64,000 bases of DNA from Fibrobacterota bacterium (GCA_023412475.1 JAEYNR010000009.1:24465-88464); one strand, 5' to 3'; counted from the first letter of the stretch, positions 17,729 to 27,420 are shown. Translations and numbers: made by a program. The notes: generated from the sequence alone by a model not told the origin.

Positions 17729-19846
17729 TCATCTTATCAACTGAACCAGCTCCTGCAACATAGAATCACTGGTGGTAATCACCCTCGCATTGGCCTGAAA
17801 GCCACGTTGAGTAGAGATCATGTTTGTGAATTCAGTCGCCAGCTCAACATTCGACATCTCCAGCGCCCCTGGCTTTATCTTTGTGCTCGAACCCACACCA
17901 GGTCTGAGCAAAACCGGATCACCAGAGTTGTTGGAAACAGCCATCATACTATCACCCACTTTAAAAAGTCCGGCAGGGTTATTGAACTCTGCTACAAATA
18001 TTCTGGCAATGGTTTTTGAAACACCATTAGAATAGATACCGACAATCTCCCCTGTCTCATCAATCGACACTTCCTGAAGTTTGCCCATAGGATAGCCATC
18101 CTGATATCTTGCAACTGTTGTGGAAGGAGATCTGAATTGAGTGATACCGCCGAATGAACCCGGAGTCCCTACATCCAGATCAATAGAAACGATGTTAGAA
18201 CCATTCATCGGATCAAAACGAAACCCGGTGGAATTATCATCGAAATTCATTGAAGCCGGGGAGCCATCCTGACCAAATGTTATTCGTCCACGATTGCCCC
18301 CCAATATTTGTTCTCCACCTTCAGTAGTAATCTCCCAGAGCCATTCGTTTGGAGTTCCTGAATGAGTAAAGGTAGTGGTTACAGTATGTGCATCTCCCGA
18401 TTCATCATACACCACTATTGAAGTACCATGAACCCCGGTATCCCTTGCACTTTGAATCTCAGTAAAAGTCATGTTTGCATTGAAGCGAGCAGGAGAAGGA
18501 GTGTTGTTATTGGAGTTGTTAGACAAAATTGACAATCCGGTAAGCGAGAAAGCTTCTTCACGCTGTCCGCGAACCACTATTGCCCCGTCTGGAATTCTAT
18601 CATCTTCGGTATCTGCGGCATTAATTGAAACTGTTGGATTATTATAATTAGTACCGTCGGTTGCCGGTAAACTATAAGCCTGTTGAATAAGATTAATCAG
18701 ATCCCCGACAGTGCGTACTGAACTGGTGTCAGTTATATCTGGGTTATCATAGATTGCAGAAGTTGATTCTATAGTGTTTCCGCCAACTGAACCATTGATG
18801 GAAACAACATCGCCAGCCTCTAGTCCCAGTGGCTCCCCATTAGCATCAAAGACGTCACTGATCAGGTCCGTTCCCACAGCCGGAACCAGTAAGCCATCAA
18901 TTGTATAGCTGGAGCCAGCCGCAATGGATGGAGGGAAGGAGAGTGCATTTGAAATGTAAGAGTTGGAGCCAGGTCTGGAAGAGTGAATCTGAAGGCCATT
19001 GACATCTGTAGACAATGAGGTGTCAACAACTATTTCACCACTGGCAGTGACATTTACTGCTACGAAATCGATTCCAGCTTCGTTATGGAGATAATTTTGC
19101 ATCTCTGCAGCCAGTTCGTTAAGGGTCATACCTTCTGTAACAACGATTCTTCCCTCATCTGTTCCTGCAACAGACACAAGAAGTGTGTCTCCGACTTCTA
19201 CACCCAGATCATTACCATTGGAATCAAAAAGAGAAGTAAGAGTTGAGGTGTCAAGAGCTCTGGAGAGGAAACGGTTAGTGTGGGTAACTGTACCCTGCCC
19301 TTCAGAATCGGAATCAAGGTTGCAGGAATAAGAGACCATGCTGGTTTCCTGTGCAGGAGCTTTTTCACCATAGGGAATGCGTAAATCTCCGATTTTTGTT
19401 CCAGGTGGGAAAGTTCCATCAGGAGCAGCCATCATTCCCTGCAGAGTAAATCCATTAGTTGGAGAAACCAGCCTTCCAGAACCATCGAGCTGAAGACCGC
19501 CATTTCTGCTATAGTACGTTCCTTCACCGCTTGAGAAAGCAAAATAAGCTTTTCCCTCAAGTGCCAGATCAGTGATCTGCCCGGTTGTCTGGAGATTACC
19601 CTGTGTAAGGATGGTATCTATGGACCCGATTGCCATTCCCAGACCAACCTGAAGCGGATTAGTTCCACCGGAATTTCCTGCGGGTCTGGTTGCACCCTGC
19701 AGAAGCTGATACATCGATTCCTCAAATGTCACTCTTCCGGCTTTGTATCCGATGGTGTTAACATTAGCAATATTGTTTCCGGTGACATCCATTGACACTT
19801 GGTGGTTTCTCAAGCCACTGATTCCCGAATAAAGAGATCTTACCAT
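17729..19846 (-). CDS. flgE: Flagellar hook protein FlgE (long form)
   Basis: 705 residues. The N-terminus MVRSLYSGISGLRNHQ with NIANVNTIGYKAGRVTFEES is the rod/hook D0 signature. The C-terminus ALEMSNVELATEFTNMISTQRGFQANARVI is the matching D0 helix. The central part, about 150-560, is long and variable, which makes this a large FlgE compared with the ~400-residue enterobacterial form; it presumably forms extra surface domains. FlgE polymerises into the hook with FlgD as cap and FliK as length ruler, both encoded just upstream in the same operon. Confidence 0.95.
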   Translation of the reverse strand: MVRSLYSGISGLRNHQVSMDVTGNNIANVNTIGYKAGRVTFEESMYQLLQGATRPAGNSGGTNPLQVGLGMAIGSIDTILTQGNLQTTGQITDLALEGKAYFAFSSGEGTYYSRNGGLQLDGSGRLVSPTNGFTLQGMMAAPDGTFPPGTKIGDLRIPYGEKAPAQETSMVSYSCNLDSDSEGQGTVTHTNRFLSRALDTSTLTSLFDSNGNDLGVEVGDTLLVSVAGTDEGRIVVTEGMTLNELAAEMQNYLHNEAGIDFVAVNVTASGEIVVDTSLSTDVNGLQIHSSRPGSNSYISNALSFPPSIAAGSSYTIDGLLVPAVGTDLISDVFDANGEPLGLEAGDVVSINGSVGGNTIESTSAIYDNPDITDTSSVRTVGDLINLIQQAYSLPATDGTNYNNPTVSINAADTEDDRIPDGAIVVRGQREEAFSLTGLSILSNNSNNNTPSPARFNANMTFTEIQSARDTGVHGTSIVVYDESGDAHTVTTTFTHSGTPNEWLWEITTEGGEQILGGNRGRITFGQDGSPASMNFDDNSTGFRFDPMNGSNIVSIDLDVGTPGSFGGITQFRSPSTTVARYQDGYPMGKLQEVSIDETGEIVGIYSNGVSKTIARIFVAEFNNPAGLFKVGDSMMAVSNNSGDPVLLRPGVGSSTKIKPGALEMSNVELATEFTNMISTQRGFQANARVITTSDSMLQELVQLIR

Positions 19847-19950
19847 AACTGCCTCCTGTGTGCCTGGCAGTTGCGGACCTGGAACACTTCAGTCAATCAG
19901 TTATTCCAGAGCCTCCACCCGTATGTGAATCACGGGCAGTCCTGCTTTTT

Positions 19951-20364
19951 TTAATCCGCAATTACCGCACTATCAATGTTAGTGAAAATGTTCTGTTTTA
20001 TACTCTCTCCATCCATGGCAGTAATCACCGTCCTGTTGGGGATATTTACAATAAAAGCCAGATCTTTCATCAGGATCAGAGAATCCCTGGCTCCTTTGTC
20101 TGCAGCACCCGAAACCGCCTTTTCAAGTTTTCCTATTATCTCCTCCGTCATTTCTATTTTTCTGCTTTTAAGTCTGGTTGCAGCATGTGCACTGAATCTG
20201 ACTCCATCGATTTTTGAGCGCAACTGCTCTGAGAATCCTGTCGCAGCGCCTTTATTTCCAGTTGCAGGACTCTGTACAGTCCGGTTCTGAGAAACCACTC
20301 CGCTTCGGTGAGCGGTAATCAGTTGTCTTAGATCTGCATTTCTGGCGTCAGATACATTGTTCAT
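19951..20364 (-). CDS. Flagellar operon protein (TIGR02530 type)
   Basis: 137 residues. The C-terminal ~90 residues (VRFSAHAATRLKSRKIEMTEE, GARDSLILMKDLAFIVNIPNRTVITAMD) match the small 'flagellar operon protein' that sits between flgD and flgE in many Firmicutes and spirochetes. Its molecular function is unknown; hook assembly is the natural guess from context. It overlaps the flgD stop by 4 bp (ATGA). The 104 bp to flgE hold nothing recognisable. Confidence 0.85.
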   Translation of the reverse strand: MNNVSDARNADLRQLITAHRSGVVSQNRTVQSPATGNKGAATGFSEQLRSKIDGVRFSAHAATRLKSRKIEMTEEIIGKLEKAVSGAADKGARDSLILMKDLAFIVNIPNRTVITAMDGESIKQNIFTNIDSAVIAD

Positions 20365-21593
20365 ACGACCTCCTGACTAACCGCAGGGTCGGCGATATCA
20401 ATTATATCACCCAGGTTTATCGTCTTTCCATTCACCCTTAGTCTGGAATCGCCTCCCAGATTTGCAATCCCGTCAACCACTCCTTCAGAGAACGCATACA
20501 CTGACCTATCGGTGTCCTGCCCCTCTATCCAGATACGATATTTTCCGGCTGATGCATAACCATCTATGGTCTGGCCTTTCCATTTCAGAGTTGCTAGTCC
20601 CTTGCTGTCCGGGGTAACACTCGTAGAGTAGACAATCTTTCCTGCAGAATCCATTATATTGACTCTGGTGTCATCCATCCTTGCAGTCTGAATATTAACG
20701 GTAGCCGTTTCATTGGCATAGCCGTTAAAATTGATCTGAGTTTCCCGCATCCTCACGGCTTTACCCAGAAGAGAGACTGCTGTTGAAGCAGGTATCGAGG
20801 AGGCAGCGCTTTTTTCTTCACCGCTATAAGCGACATCCAGAACATTACTGATCGAGAGTTCTCTGCCGTCTATTTTAACTAAAGCACCTGAGCTGGTAAA
20901 TCTTACCCCTTCCACTATATCCTGTACAAAAGCATACAACGCAGAGTCTTTCTCTTCACCGGGTATACGGATAGTATATTTGCCTCCCTTAGCGATCTCT
21001 CCAAGATCATTAGTTCCATCCCAAGATAAATCTACGGAGTTTTCGCCATCCTTTTCTTCTGCTTCCAGTGTCTTCACTACATTGCCATCGCTATCCAATA
21101 GCTCAACAATCGCAGAACTGTACTCCCCCAGATGAACTCTTATGGGAACTGTAGAGCCTGCTTTTGCCTCCCATTGCACCGAATCCTGTTTCAGCCGTAC
21201 ATTTTTTCCAATCAGAGAAATGGCGGTAGTGTTAGTAATCGATTGTGCACTATATTTTTGAGCATCAACAGTCCCTTTAAAAGAATCATTGAGCTCTTTG
21301 ATTGCACTTTCAATATTTGATCCGCTTTCCAGAGATCGAAATTGTGCCAACTGAGAGACAAATTCAGTATTTTCCATAGGATTGAGCGGATCCTGATACC
21401 GTAACTGAGTAACCAGCAGCTTCAGGAAATCATCTTTCCCCATCTCTTTTCCTGCATTGGAAAAGAGACTGGAATTGCGGTCACCAGTGAGTTCGGTGGT
21501 GCTAACCTCTCCATCTTCACCAATGGAAGCTCGTGCAGTATAAGGTTCCATTTTTTTAGTCAAACTGGAAATATCTGATGAAACTGAAGACAT
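20361..21593 (-). CDS. flgD: Flagellar hook-capping protein FlgD with duplicated C-terminal module
   Basis: 410 residues, against about 220-240 in usual FlgD. Residues 46-120 are the FlgD N-domain (DDFLKLLVTQLRYQDPLNPM, FVSQLAQF). Two homologous modules follow, at about 124-255 (AISLIGKNVRLKQ ... GGKYTIRIPG ... LYAFVQDIVEGV ... IDGRELSISNVLDV) and 271-401 (AVSLLGKAVRMRE ... AGKYRIWIEG ... VYAFSEGVVDGI ... VNGKTINLGDIIDI). Each has the FlgD Ig/tudor-like cap layout. FlgD caps the growing hook. The duplication is the odd feature. It is 16 bp downstream of fliK. Confidence 0.93.
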   Translation of the reverse strand: MSSVSSDISSLTKKMEPYTARASIGEDGEVSTTELTGDRNSSLFSNAGKEMGKDDFLKLLVTQLRYQDPLNPMENTEFVSQLAQFRSLESGSNIESAIKELNDSFKGTVDAQKYSAQSITNTTAISLIGKNVRLKQDSVQWEAKAGSTVPIRVHLGEYSSAIVELLDSDGNVVKTLEAEEKDGENSVDLSWDGTNDLGEIAKGGKYTIRIPGEEKDSALYAFVQDIVEGVRFTSSGALVKIDGRELSISNVLDVAYSGEEKSAASSIPASTAVSLLGKAVRMRETQINFNGYANETATVNIQTARMDDTRVNIMDSAGKIVYSTSVTPDSKGLATLKWKGQTIDGYASAGKYRIWIEGQDTDRSVYAFSEGVVDGIANLGGDSRLRVNGKTINLGDIIDIADPAVSQEVV

Positions 21594-21609
21594 CTTTCAC
21601 CTCCTTTCA

Positions 21610-23271
21610 TTATGCATAGTATTCTACACTGTTATTACCATAACGGTGACCGGTTTCGATTCCTACATTCACTCTCTGCCCGGAATCCTCTTCAGCCGAA
21701 TCGTTTGTTATATCTGAATCATTAGTTCCGGATTTAATAACATGACTACTGGAAGGTTGATCGTGCTGCCTCCCCCATCCGTTTCCAACATTGACTTCGA
21801 GAGAACCTGCCTGAAGATTCTGCTCTGAAAGAGCATCCCTGAGTGATTGAAGGTTACTTTCCACAATCTGCTTAACCTGCTGATTCTCAACCTGAATCCT
21901 TGCTGCAACAATATCACCCTCCATGCGAATCGAAAGCTTAACTTCTCCCAGAGACTCAGGCCTGAGCTGAATCCGTATTTCCGTTTCTCCAGATCTTACC
22001 AGATTATGCATTTTACTGGTCAACTGATTCATAACATTATCTTCAGTTGTCCTTTGTAATGCACTGCTTATCCTGGTTTCCATTGAAATGTTCTGGTTTG
22101 TACTCTGGTTAATGCCTCCAGTCTGCACTACCGGTATACATTCCTCAACATCCGCTTTTGATTCGGAAACATTCATGGCAACTGCAGGGTCTTGGTTGAT
22201 TGGGATTTTAATATCCTGCAGATTCTCTGCTGATTGTATGTTCTCTTTCCCAACTTTCTCTTTTTTCTCCAGTTTCAGAATCGCTCTGTATGTCCCGGCA
22301 TCAAAAGAGCCAATTGCCATTTCCTTCACCTGTTCATTGGCGGTCTGAACGGCTGTCATAGATGGTATATCAACAGTTTGCTTGCCCGGGGGACGCCCCT
22401 CGAGAAGATCACCGAAGATTTTTTGAACCTGTTTAAGAGGCATACTAAGATCAGCAGGATCTCTGGCTTGTGGAATGCCACTCATCATTGACACATCCAT
22501 GCCCCTGGCAGCTTCTGAGTGTACCTGTTGCGCAATTCCCAGCGTATTAAGCGCCAGCTCGATTTTAAAAAGCTCTGTTCTTAAGACATCTACAGTTTGC
22601 GAAGCGTCTTCAACATCCAGTAAGACTTTTCCAGTATCGATTGGCAATCCCTGCCTAACAGTATTCTCCAGCACTTCAGTAATACTTTTTAGAACTGAGA
22701 CAATCTCAGCAAACTGTTTTATATTTTCCTGAGACACCTTTTGCAAAGAAAGACTATCCATCTCCGGAGCGATATTCATGTTTAATGTTTCGGCAATTTT
22801 TTTGACAGCTCCGATTACCACTTCTGCAGCCTGAGCTGCGGCTTCTGCATCCGGCTTTATCTCCTGCGGAATTGCAACAGAATCATCTACCAGATACATT
22901 TGCATTAAATTCTGAATCTCAGCCTCATCACTGTTGTTTGTTTTTTTCTCCTTTTGCAATTCTGCTATGATGCTTTCTTCGCTTTCAACTGTAGGACATC
23001 CTGTATTTTTAACCGGTTCAGTTAACAGTTGATTTTCCTCAGAATCATCGGATTCTTTGAATGTTGGAACAGTATTGTCAGTTACCTGCTTAGCATTATG
23101 ATTAGACCGGGCGACTTTGGAGTAAACCTCGGTAAAGCTTGCTTTCTTCTCTGCGCTTGTGTGCATAGCAAACCCCGGTGAAAACGAATCTGCTGATTGC
23201 TTCGACCGGTCCATCCGCTTATGCATCTTATCTCCTTCCGATAGATTAATCATAATAGCGTCTGTTCTCAT
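21610..23271 (-). CDS. fliK: Flagellar hook-length control protein FliK
   Basis: 553 residues, mostly low-complexity ruler sequence. The conserved C-terminal Flg_hook domain is at about 410-510 (ETEIRIQLRPESLGEVKLSI, ESNLQSLRDALSEQ). FliK measures the hook and triggers the FlhB specificity switch. Two starts look usable. The ATG at 23271 has GGGGGTGAT upstream. An ATG at 23226 has GAAGGAG 5 bp upstream and would remove 15 residues. The upstream one is reported here. Confidence 0.88.
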   Translation of the reverse strand: MRTDAIMINLSEGDKMHKRMDRSKQSADSFSPGFAMHTSAEKKASFTEVYSKVARSNHNAKQVTDNTVPTFKESDDSEENQLLTEPVKNTGCPTVESEESIIAELQKEKKTNNSDEAEIQNLMQMYLVDDSVAIPQEIKPDAEAAAQAAEVVIGAVKKIAETLNMNIAPEMDSLSLQKVSQENIKQFAEIVSVLKSITEVLENTVRQGLPIDTGKVLLDVEDASQTVDVLRTELFKIELALNTLGIAQQVHSEAARGMDVSMMSGIPQARDPADLSMPLKQVQKIFGDLLEGRPPGKQTVDIPSMTAVQTANEQVKEMAIGSFDAGTYRAILKLEKKEKVGKENIQSAENLQDIKIPINQDPAVAMNVSESKADVEECIPVVQTGGINQSTNQNISMETRISSALQRTTEDNVMNQLTSKMHNLVRSGETEIRIQLRPESLGEVKLSIRMEGDIVAARIQVENQQVKQIVESNLQSLRDALSEQNLQAGSLEVNVGNGWGRQHDQPSSSHVIKSGTNDSDITNDSAEEDSGQRVNVGIETGHRYGNNSVEYYA

Positions 23272-23319
23272 TCAAATCACCCCCTTTCTGTTTTAATTGT
23301 TAATAAGAAATCATCCTGA

Positions 23320-23895
23320 TTACAGTTTGGATATAAGTCTGCTTATTCTGGTTGCCTTTTCTTTAGACATTGCGGAGAGAATCTTTCCTTTCTGCCTTTC
23401 ATCTCCGATATTGGTTATTACTTTAACCGCCAGTTCATCCTGAAGCGTTTCGATTATCTGAGCCGCTTCCAACGGGCGCATAGCACCGTAAATTTTTGAG
23501 AGCTCTTTTATTCTTTTCAGATCAAGAGAATCGCTTCTGGAAACCAGCTTCTCAATCTTTTTTCTCTCCTTTTCCAGATTCAGCCGGCTTTCCTGGAGTT
23601 CCTGCTCTAAAAGATCAATTTTTCTTTGTTTTTCAGAAAGACGTTCTCTTTCTTTCTGCAATTCGTTTTTTTCCTGCAGTAAGGCCTGAAATGTTTTTGA
23701 ATTGACAATACTCAACGAATCCCTGCGATGATTCATTTTTATCATTTCGACCTTCTGCTCTGGTTTTTCCTCTTTTTTTGAATTGAATTCAAGCCGTGCA
23801 GCTCCGGTTAAAAACATCATTACCATATACAATAAGGGAAAAGTCAATACGGTGGCTACTGCTATGTAGATAAGATCTTTTATTTTTAGATTCAT
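23320..23895 (-). CDS. MotE-like flagellar protein (membrane helix, coiled coil, MgtE-N/FliG-M-like domain)
   Basis: 191 residues from the ATG at 23895, preferred to an in-frame upstream ATG because AGGGAAG precedes it. One membrane helix (about 9-31) is followed by a strong coiled coil (about 70-120, EKNELQKERERLSEKQRKI and following) and a C-terminal MgtE-N/FliG-middle-like domain (IYGAMRPLEAAQIIETLQDE, GKILSAMSKEKATRI). This layout matches MotE, a chaperone for MotC or stator-associated protein in Rhizobiales and Firmicutes. It is the first gene after the sigma-54 promoter. Confidence 0.8.
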   Translation of the reverse strand: MNLKIKDLIYIAVATVLTFPLLYMVMMFLTGAARLEFNSKKEEKPEQKVEMIKMNHRRDSLSIVNSKTFQALLQEKNELQKERERLSEKQRKIDLLEQELQESRLNLEKERKKIEKLVSRSDSLDLKRIKELSKIYGAMRPLEAAQIIETLQDELAVKVITNIGDERQKGKILSAMSKEKATRISRLISKL

Positions 23896-23934
23896 ACTGA
23901 CTTCCCTATGGATAAGGCTTCCGCCAGCAGAATA

Positions 23935-23950
23935 TGCAACAGGCATGCCA
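23935..23950 (-). promoter_or_regulatory. Sigma-54 (-24/-12) promoter of the flagellar operon
   Basis: On the minus strand the sequence is TGGCATGCCTGTTGCA, matching TGGCAC-N5-TTGCA at every position but one. GG and GC are 12 bp apart as required. Transcription would start near 23924 and give a ~29-nt leader before motE. RpoN control of flagellar genes is well known, and two sigma-54 activators are encoded in this window. Confidence 0.8.
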
Positions 23951-24118
23951 AAATCGGCTGTAAAATGATAAAGGCTGGCAAATTTAATTATATCAATATT
24001 TTGTAAGATAAGCGAAAGGGATTTTTAAGTAGATTATTCAGAGTTTCGATAGCTGCTTTGGAATTTGTTTCCTGAAGCAGCGGAAAAATTTGCCTGCATA
24101 AAGAGTTAATGCTTGTGG

Positions 24119-24469
24119 TTACTTTTTGCGGGTCTTCACTGTATAGTGCATTGTCTGGATCACAATTTTGCCGTTGTTTATGACAAACGTGTCTACCCCA
24201 TCATCTATAAAGGTACTGGAGGCTTCTGCCTGCCATTCAAGAAAGGCAATATCATTGTAGACAGTTTTTGTAGTGTATAAGAAATTAGCTTCTGGAATCT
24301 GAGTTTCCAGAACTGCAAAAGCTTTTCTGATTCCCATTCTTCCAAAAAAAACGCCATAGCTGCTTATCAGGTAGCAATGTGGGTTATAATTTAGCTCTAT
24401 ATCGTTGTCGATGTCCCAATCCAGGGTATATAAAAGGTGACTGTCAAACACATCTGCAGTGGTACGCAT
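24119..24469 (-). CDS. SnoaL/NTF2-like small protein
   Basis: 116 residues resembling the NTF2-like/SnoaL cone fold. The helical start contains LLYTLDWDIDNDIELNYNPHCYLIS. Strands follow, FLYTTKTVYNDIAFLEWQAE and FVINNGKIVIQTMHYTV, the usual C-terminal pair of such domains. Many members are small-molecule isomerases or binding proteins; nothing here shows the ligand. The start has GGGAGG 7 bp upstream. It points away from the next gene and ends upstream of the flagellar promoter. Confidence 0.65.
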   Translation of the reverse strand: MRTTADVFDSHLLYTLDWDIDNDIELNYNPHCYLISSYGVFFGRMGIRKAFAVLETQIPEANFLYTTKTVYNDIAFLEWQAEASSTFIDDGVDTFVINNGKIVIQTMHYTVKTRKK

Positions 24470-24892
24470 CCATTTTCCTCCCTTTTTTCATCAGCTATGC
24501 TAATGCAAATTTCAAACCAGAGGGGAGCGATTCAAATTTGGTGGTATATCGGAAAATTCATCCATAAATTGCTCTTACTTAAAACGACTCGAATTAAACT
24601 GCGAACTATTACTCCTTAATTCTATGGTAAACATATTCACCCGAATCTATTGCCATTTATATTTGCGATTTAAAACTTGACCTGAGCATAACACCAGACC
24701 GGAAAAAATGTATATCGTCACTACAGGACGAGAACAATTGTTTTGTTATTATGGTCTCTTTTTCCCATTTCATATTCTTATGCCCGCATTTAGGTTTTCG
24801 AATTTCGTGCTTTGGTACTAATTTTGCATTTTTAAAGTTCCAGCATAACATTGTCAGACTTTTAAATAGAAATTTGCACAATGGAGGGTTTC
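24470..24892. other. Gene-free stretch with repeat fragment
   Basis: The divergent gap between the NTF2-like and PRC-barrel genes. It is AT-rich. The only recognisable item is TTTTCGAATTTCGTGC at 24795-24810, preceded by a pyrimidine-rich TTTTTCCCATTTCATATTC stretch. The same pair occurs after the repeat core at 12970-13022 and, inverted, at 56930-56990, so this is probably a fragment of the dispersed repeat without its core. Confidence 0.4.
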
Positions 24893-25750
24893 ATGCTCAT
24901 CCAGGCTATCTCTCTAATTAACTACTCTATTATAGGAACCGATGACTATGTGGGAAGTTTGCAAGATTTATACATAGATGATTTGCAATGGATAACCCGC
25001 TATCTGGTAGTAGAAATAAGTGAAAATCTGGAGCCCACCAAATTCCTCATCTCCCCATTTTCCATAGGGAAAACAGATCACCAGTCTAAAGAAATTACAG
25101 TCGCACTCACCTTGCCCAAAATAAAAAACAGCCCGGTTTTTCTTACAAATCTGCCAATTTCCCGTCAATACGAACTGGCCCTCAGACGCTACTATGAGTG
25201 GCCCGATTATTGGGAGCATACAAGCTTTACCGACCCTCCCCCTGCCGGAATCTCACAAAACGAGGAACTAACTCTTGACGAAGTGGGAAAACCTATCAAA
25301 GAGCAGTCGTTCCCCCCTGACTCAGAGGATATCGTTTCCGATACATCCATAAATTTAATCCCAGATGAACCCGATGACCAGGAAATTACCGAAGCCGAAT
25401 TCGGACTCCCTGAAGAAGAGGTACAATTCAGCACTGAATTGCGCAGCTTCCAGGAGTTAAAAGGCTACAGAATTCAAACCACAGATAACGATATCTCTGC
25501 TCTTGAAGACCTGTTTATCGAAGAATCCGATTGGAGCAGCAGATATCTAATGGTCAATCTGCACAATTCTAACGAGGATCAGATGATTTTGCTAACCCTT
25601 CATTTCGTTCAGCAGGTAGACTGGGGAACCAAACGTATCTTTGTCTCCCTCTCCCAAAAACAACTCCAAAACGCCCCCCGCTATATACTTGGCAATCCAA
25701 TTACTCTGGATTTTGAAAAGAAAGTTTATGCCTATTTCGATTCGTTGTAA
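24893..25750 (+). CDS. Double PRC-barrel domain protein
   Basis: 285 residues from the ATG at 24893, chosen because GGAGGG lies 4 bp upstream; an ATG four codons earlier overlaps that ribosome site. Two PRC-barrel-like halves are seen: residues about 1-85 (GTDDYVGSLQDLYIDDLQWITRYLVV) and about 190-285 (TTDNDISALEDLFIEESDWSSRYLMVNL). An acidic, proline-rich linker joins them. Such proteins are widespread in environmental bacteria and of unknown role. It is monocistronic. Confidence 0.8.
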   Translation: MLIQAISLINYSIIGTDDYVGSLQDLYIDDLQWITRYLVVEISENLEPTKFLISPFSIGKTDHQSKEITVALTLPKIKNSPVFLTNLPISRQYELALRRYYEWPDYWEHTSFTDPPPAGISQNEELTLDEVGKPIKEQSFPPDSEDIVSDTSINLIPDEPDDQEITEAEFGLPEEEVQFSTELRSFQELKGYRIQTTDNDISALEDLFIEESDWSSRYLMVNLHNSNEDQMILLTLHFVQQVDWGTKRIFVSLSQKQLQNAPRYILGNPITLDFEKKVYAYFDSL

Positions 25751-25987
25751 TATAAACAGTGGTGTTTTCGGTTTATTTTAGTTAATAGCCGCAAACCTGT
25801 TTTATTGTCAATAAATAAAATAGGAAACGACCTCGAAAAGAAAGAATGTGACATTCATGCAGCTAAGAAATCTGCTTATTCAGAGAATTTCGAAGTCTTT
25901 TCGGTACTTACAGTTTTCGTATTAACTTTTGGTCAATTATAACCCGGGACGGCTGTTGAATAAACTCTTCGGATTGGCTCCTGAAGA

Positions 25988-27271
25988 TCAAAAATTTTTC
26001 ATCCGTACCGTACCGGCATCCTGAAGAAGTTGTACAATATCTTTGCGTTTGTAGTATACAGCATAATCAAGAGCAGTATTGCCACTGCTGTTAACTGCGT
26101 TTAAATCTGCACCGGCTGCCAACAGCAGACTAACGGCTTTTCTGTGCCCATTTGCACAAGCATACATCAGAGCTGTACCCAGAATCTGATTTTGAACATC
26201 AAGATCTGCTCCCTGCATGATCAGCTCGTCAAGAATTTCCACGTACCCCTTTGACGCGGCTACAATAAGAGGTGTGCTTCCGTAAGAGTTGCGCTCATTG
26301 ATATCGATGATTTTAGTAAACAGCAAAGTCCGTACTTTTTCTGTGTCTCCATTGCGCACCGCAGCCATAAAAGGTGTATAGCCATCGGGCTGTTTTTCAA
26401 GTAATATTTTCTCGACCGCACTAAAACCTCCCCTCATTGCAACCATAAGTGGAGTTCGTCCTCTGGAGTCCCTGGCATTTACATCCGCCCCAGCATCGAC
26501 CAGTATCCTCACCAATTCCACATTATTTTGCTGTACAGCTATCATGAGCGCATCTCTTCCGGCATTGTCTCTGGCAGATAAGTCCGCACCGAACCCAGCC
26601 AGCATCTTTACTACAGCATTGAGCCTGAGTTGTGAAGCCAGAATCAGTGAAGTTCTGCCGGCTTTGTCCCTTGCATTCAAATCAGAACCTGCGTGAAGCA
26701 ATGGGCTGATCAGTCGCAATGATTTTTTCTGTATAGCTATTGTAAGAGGTGTGTTTCCGTTTTTATCAGTTATGTAGGGATTCGCACCGAAATTGAGCAA
26801 CATATAAATCATTGCAGAATCGGACCTTTCCACTGCTCTTATCAGCACTGTTTCGCTGTTACTGTCAGCGATGTTAATCGAAGCTCCTCTTTGCAGAAGC
26901 ATCTCAGCCATGGAATGGTTTCCATGCATTACTGCATAATATAAAGCGGTTCTTTGGGCCATATCCTGTAAATCAGGATCAGCTCCACTTTCCAAAAGCA
27001 TCAATCCTATATCTTTGCAGCCCACAATGGTAACCGCCATCAGAAGACTCATACCAGTTGAATCAGTAATGTTTGGATCGATACCGCACTTTATTATGTT
27101 GAATGCTTCGGTGGTATTACAGGACCATAGTGCAGTTGATAAGTTCTGATAGGATGTGCTTTCATCCTGTTTACAGTTAGCAAACAGGTTGCGGGAAAAT
27201 ATCAGCAGACAGAAAAATATCAGTATCGTTCTGATCAGGAAAATTGATTTCTGGCTCAAACTGCTTGCCAT
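25988..27271 (-). CDS. Exported ankyrin-repeat protein
   Basis: 427 residues. A hydrophobic signal segment (IFLIRTILIFFCLLIFSRNLFA) ends near residue 31, followed by Cys-containing mature sequence and about 11 ankyrin repeats from ~45 to 420. Consensus words such as DKNGNTPLTIAIQ, DSRGRTPLMVAMRGG and NSSGNTALDYAVYY recur at ~33-residue spacing. It is probably periplasmic and binds a protein partner. Three Ser/Thr-rich irregular repeats in the middle deviate from consensus. The 149-bp gap before the SPOR gene suggests separate expression. Confidence 0.88.
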   Translation of the reverse strand: MASSLSQKSIFLIRTILIFFCLLIFSRNLFANCKQDESTSYQNLSTALWSCNTTEAFNIIKCGIDPNITDSTGMSLLMAVTIVGCKDIGLMLLESGADPDLQDMAQRTALYYAVMHGNHSMAEMLLQRGASINIADSNSETVLIRAVERSDSAMIYMLLNFGANPYITDKNGNTPLTIAIQKKSLRLISPLLHAGSDLNARDKAGRTSLILASQLRLNAVVKMLAGFGADLSARDNAGRDALMIAVQQNNVELVRILVDAGADVNARDSRGRTPLMVAMRGGFSAVEKILLEKQPDGYTPFMAAVRNGDTEKVRTLLFTKIIDINERNSYGSTPLIVAASKGYVEILDELIMQGADLDVQNQILGTALMYACANGHRKAVSLLLAAGADLNAVNSSGNTALDYAVYYKRKDIVQLLQDAGTVRMKNF

Positions 27272-27420
27272 TACTTCTCTCTTTATTACCGGTATAGGTT
27301 TGACAAAATTTCTATTTATCTTTTCCGGTAAGAATAACTCTTTCCCGTCTGGTTATAGTCAATCGTTTTGGGTTTTAAATCAATACAGTCAATCTTTACG
27401 CACCCTATCGTATACCAATT

